This document shows positions 63,276 through 64,000 of a stretch of DNA of 64,000 bases, one piece after another. The notes beneath the pieces are model-generated. The model did not search any database. It had not been told where the DNA came from and saw only the letters and a list, made by a program, of their open reading frames with translations. Position 1 is the stretch's first letter; the number at the start of each line of letters is the position of its first letter. Both the position numbers and the translations under genes were made by a program. Source of the stretch: Streptomyces carminius (GTDB lineage: Bacteria > Actinomycetota > Actinomycetes > Streptomycetales > Streptomycetaceae); the NCBI RefSeq assembly GCF_002794255.1, contig NZ_PGGW01000022.1, positions 1-64,000 on the forward strand. The letters run 5' to 3'.

Positions 63276-64000
63276 CTATTCCCTCTCTGCCCAGAAGAGT
63301 GTGTAAGGAGAGTTCTGCGGCTTGTGTCCGCGTATTCCTACGCCGCCCAACTCTATACCGCGGGCGTCTATCAGCGGGAGGCACCTGTCGAGGCAGAAGT
63401 TACGTGAAGCCGCTCCGAACACCGCATGCTCGTTCTTGGCAAGAGAGCCGAGAATTCCTTCTTCCGCGTGGCCGGGGGCCTGCACGAATTCCTCCCCCGG
63501 TCGTAGCTCCCAGCCCTCGGGCATGGGGCCGCCCCCGTTGATTCCGATTCTTGTCGTGTACTCCTTGGTCTCCGAGTTGAATACACCGATGACGGCGGTT
63601 GTCCCCTTGGCGTCCGCCATGAAGTAGTCGTTCCGGAGTGACTGCAACTCCTCCGCGCGAGCCAGAGCGAGGCGTGCGTCGTCCTCGGTTCCGGGTGTAC
63701 AGGGGGACAGACCGAGCACGTCGGTCCAGGTGTGGGGGTTGTGGGGGTAGGTGACCGGGTTGGGGGACGGGGTCAGGCCGAGGGGGTCGGGGGTGGTGTA
63801 GCGGCCGGTGTCGGGGTCGTAGTGACGGAAGTGGTTGTAGTGCAGGCCCGTCTCGGGGTCGGCGTACTGGCCGGGGAAGCGCAGCGGCGTGTACGCCGTG
63901 GCGTCGCGGTTCCAGGTGGTGGTGCCCCACAGGGTGGTGCGGGTGTGCCAGGCGATCTCGCCTGTCTCGTCGACGAGTTCAGTGGGGGTGCCGACCAGGT
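63276..64000 (-). CDS. Rhs/YD-repeat polymorphic toxin, C-terminal part with deaminase-like tip (partial)
   Basis: The gene enters from the right edge. Up to ~63720 it is the end of the Rhs core: YTPLRFPGQYADPETGLHYN, HFRHYDPDTGRYTTPDPLGL and a WTDVLGLSP junction. The last ~140 residues are a different domain with PGHAEEGIL (63468-63470 codes the His) and RNFCLDRCLPLI, in which CxxC codons are at 63384-63395. His-Ala-Glu plus CxxC is the zinc site of the cytidine-deaminase fold, as in deaminase toxins. G+C is clearly lower in the tip (30 of 60 at 63541-63600) than in the core. Substrate base or nucleic acid is not known. Confidence 0.85.
   Translation of the reverse strand, partial: LVGTPTELVDETGEIAWHTRTTLWGTTTWNRDATAYTPLRFPGQYADPETGLHYNHFRHYDPDTGRYTTPDPLGLTPSPNPVTYPHNPHTWTDVLGLSPCTPGTEDDARLALARAEELQSLRNDYFMADAKGTTAVIGVFNSETKEYTTRIGINGGGPMPEGWELRPGEEFVQAPGHAEEGILGSLAKNEHAVFGAASRNFCLDRCLPLIDARGIELGGVGIRGHKPQNSPYTLFWAERE

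Noticed and set aside
44867..64000. Prophage or integrative element
   Set aside because: No integrase, terminase, relaxase or transposase gene and no att-like repeats were found; the excisionase-type HTH is paired with a PIN toxin, not with an integrase.

Overview
The window is a stretch of a high-GC actinobacterial chromosome, almost certainly Streptomyces or a close relative. Reasons: very high G+C with strong third-position bias, many GTG/TTG starts, TANNNT -10 boxes with leaderless genes, an acidic ~100-residue N-terminal extension on NusG, and the gene order secE-nusG-rplK-rplA-lipoprotein-rplJ-rplL-rpoB-rpoC-DUF1707-rpsL-rpsG-fusA-tuf, which matches what I remember of the S. coelicolor rpoBC region. 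Family-only genes (DUF6879, DUF5753/DUF397, Streptomyces-type NB-ARC/TPR) agree.

Layout. 1-1259 (-): sensor histidine kinase cut by the window edge. 1462-11482 (+): one tightly overlapping operon nuoA-B-C-H-I-J-K-L-M-N, a complex I-like set with no nuoD, E, F or G. 11656-12929: htpX and a YccF membrane protein. 12943-20006: mixed genes, mostly on the minus strand (membrane-tethered Mrr-type nuclease, small lipoprotein, YajQ, membrane-anchored HTH regulator, NAD(P)-binding protein, a cytosine-deaminase-like protein that has lost catalytic residues), plus tRNA-Tyr and one plus-strand DUF4232 lipoprotein. 20194-25545: tRNA-Thr, tRNA-Met, rpmG, a MaoC/hotdog dehydratase pair, murB, adenosine deaminase and an aspartate aminotransferase.

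25772-44775 is the core information-processing block: tRNA-Trp, secE, nusG, rplK/rplA, an LppX-like lipoprotein, an L10-leader RNA with an attenuator-like hairpin, rplJ/rplL, tandem promoters and rpoB/rpoC, then rpsL, rpsG, fusA and tuf. It supplies protein export, transcription elongation, RNA polymerase and translation, and is punctuated by clear intrinsic terminators.

44921-64000 is accessory. It holds a VapBC module, a second PIN toxin with an excisionase-type antitoxin, an NB-ARC/TPR protein with its DUF6879 partners, a methyltransferase, a sulfotransferase-like protein, WhiJ-type regulators (DUF5753 + DUF397, RsbW-like ATPase, HTH/zinc-ribbon protein) and a PASTA protein. Two inter-bacterial conflict loci stand out: a WXG100-like gene plus polymorphic toxin with a C-terminal RNase A-like (CdiA-CT) domain, its immunity gene and a frameshifted third gene; and, at the right edge, the 3' end of an Rhs gene whose tip is a deaminase-like toxin domain followed by a candidate immunity gene. 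The toxin tips are visibly lower in G+C than their N-terminal parts, as expected of exchanged modules.
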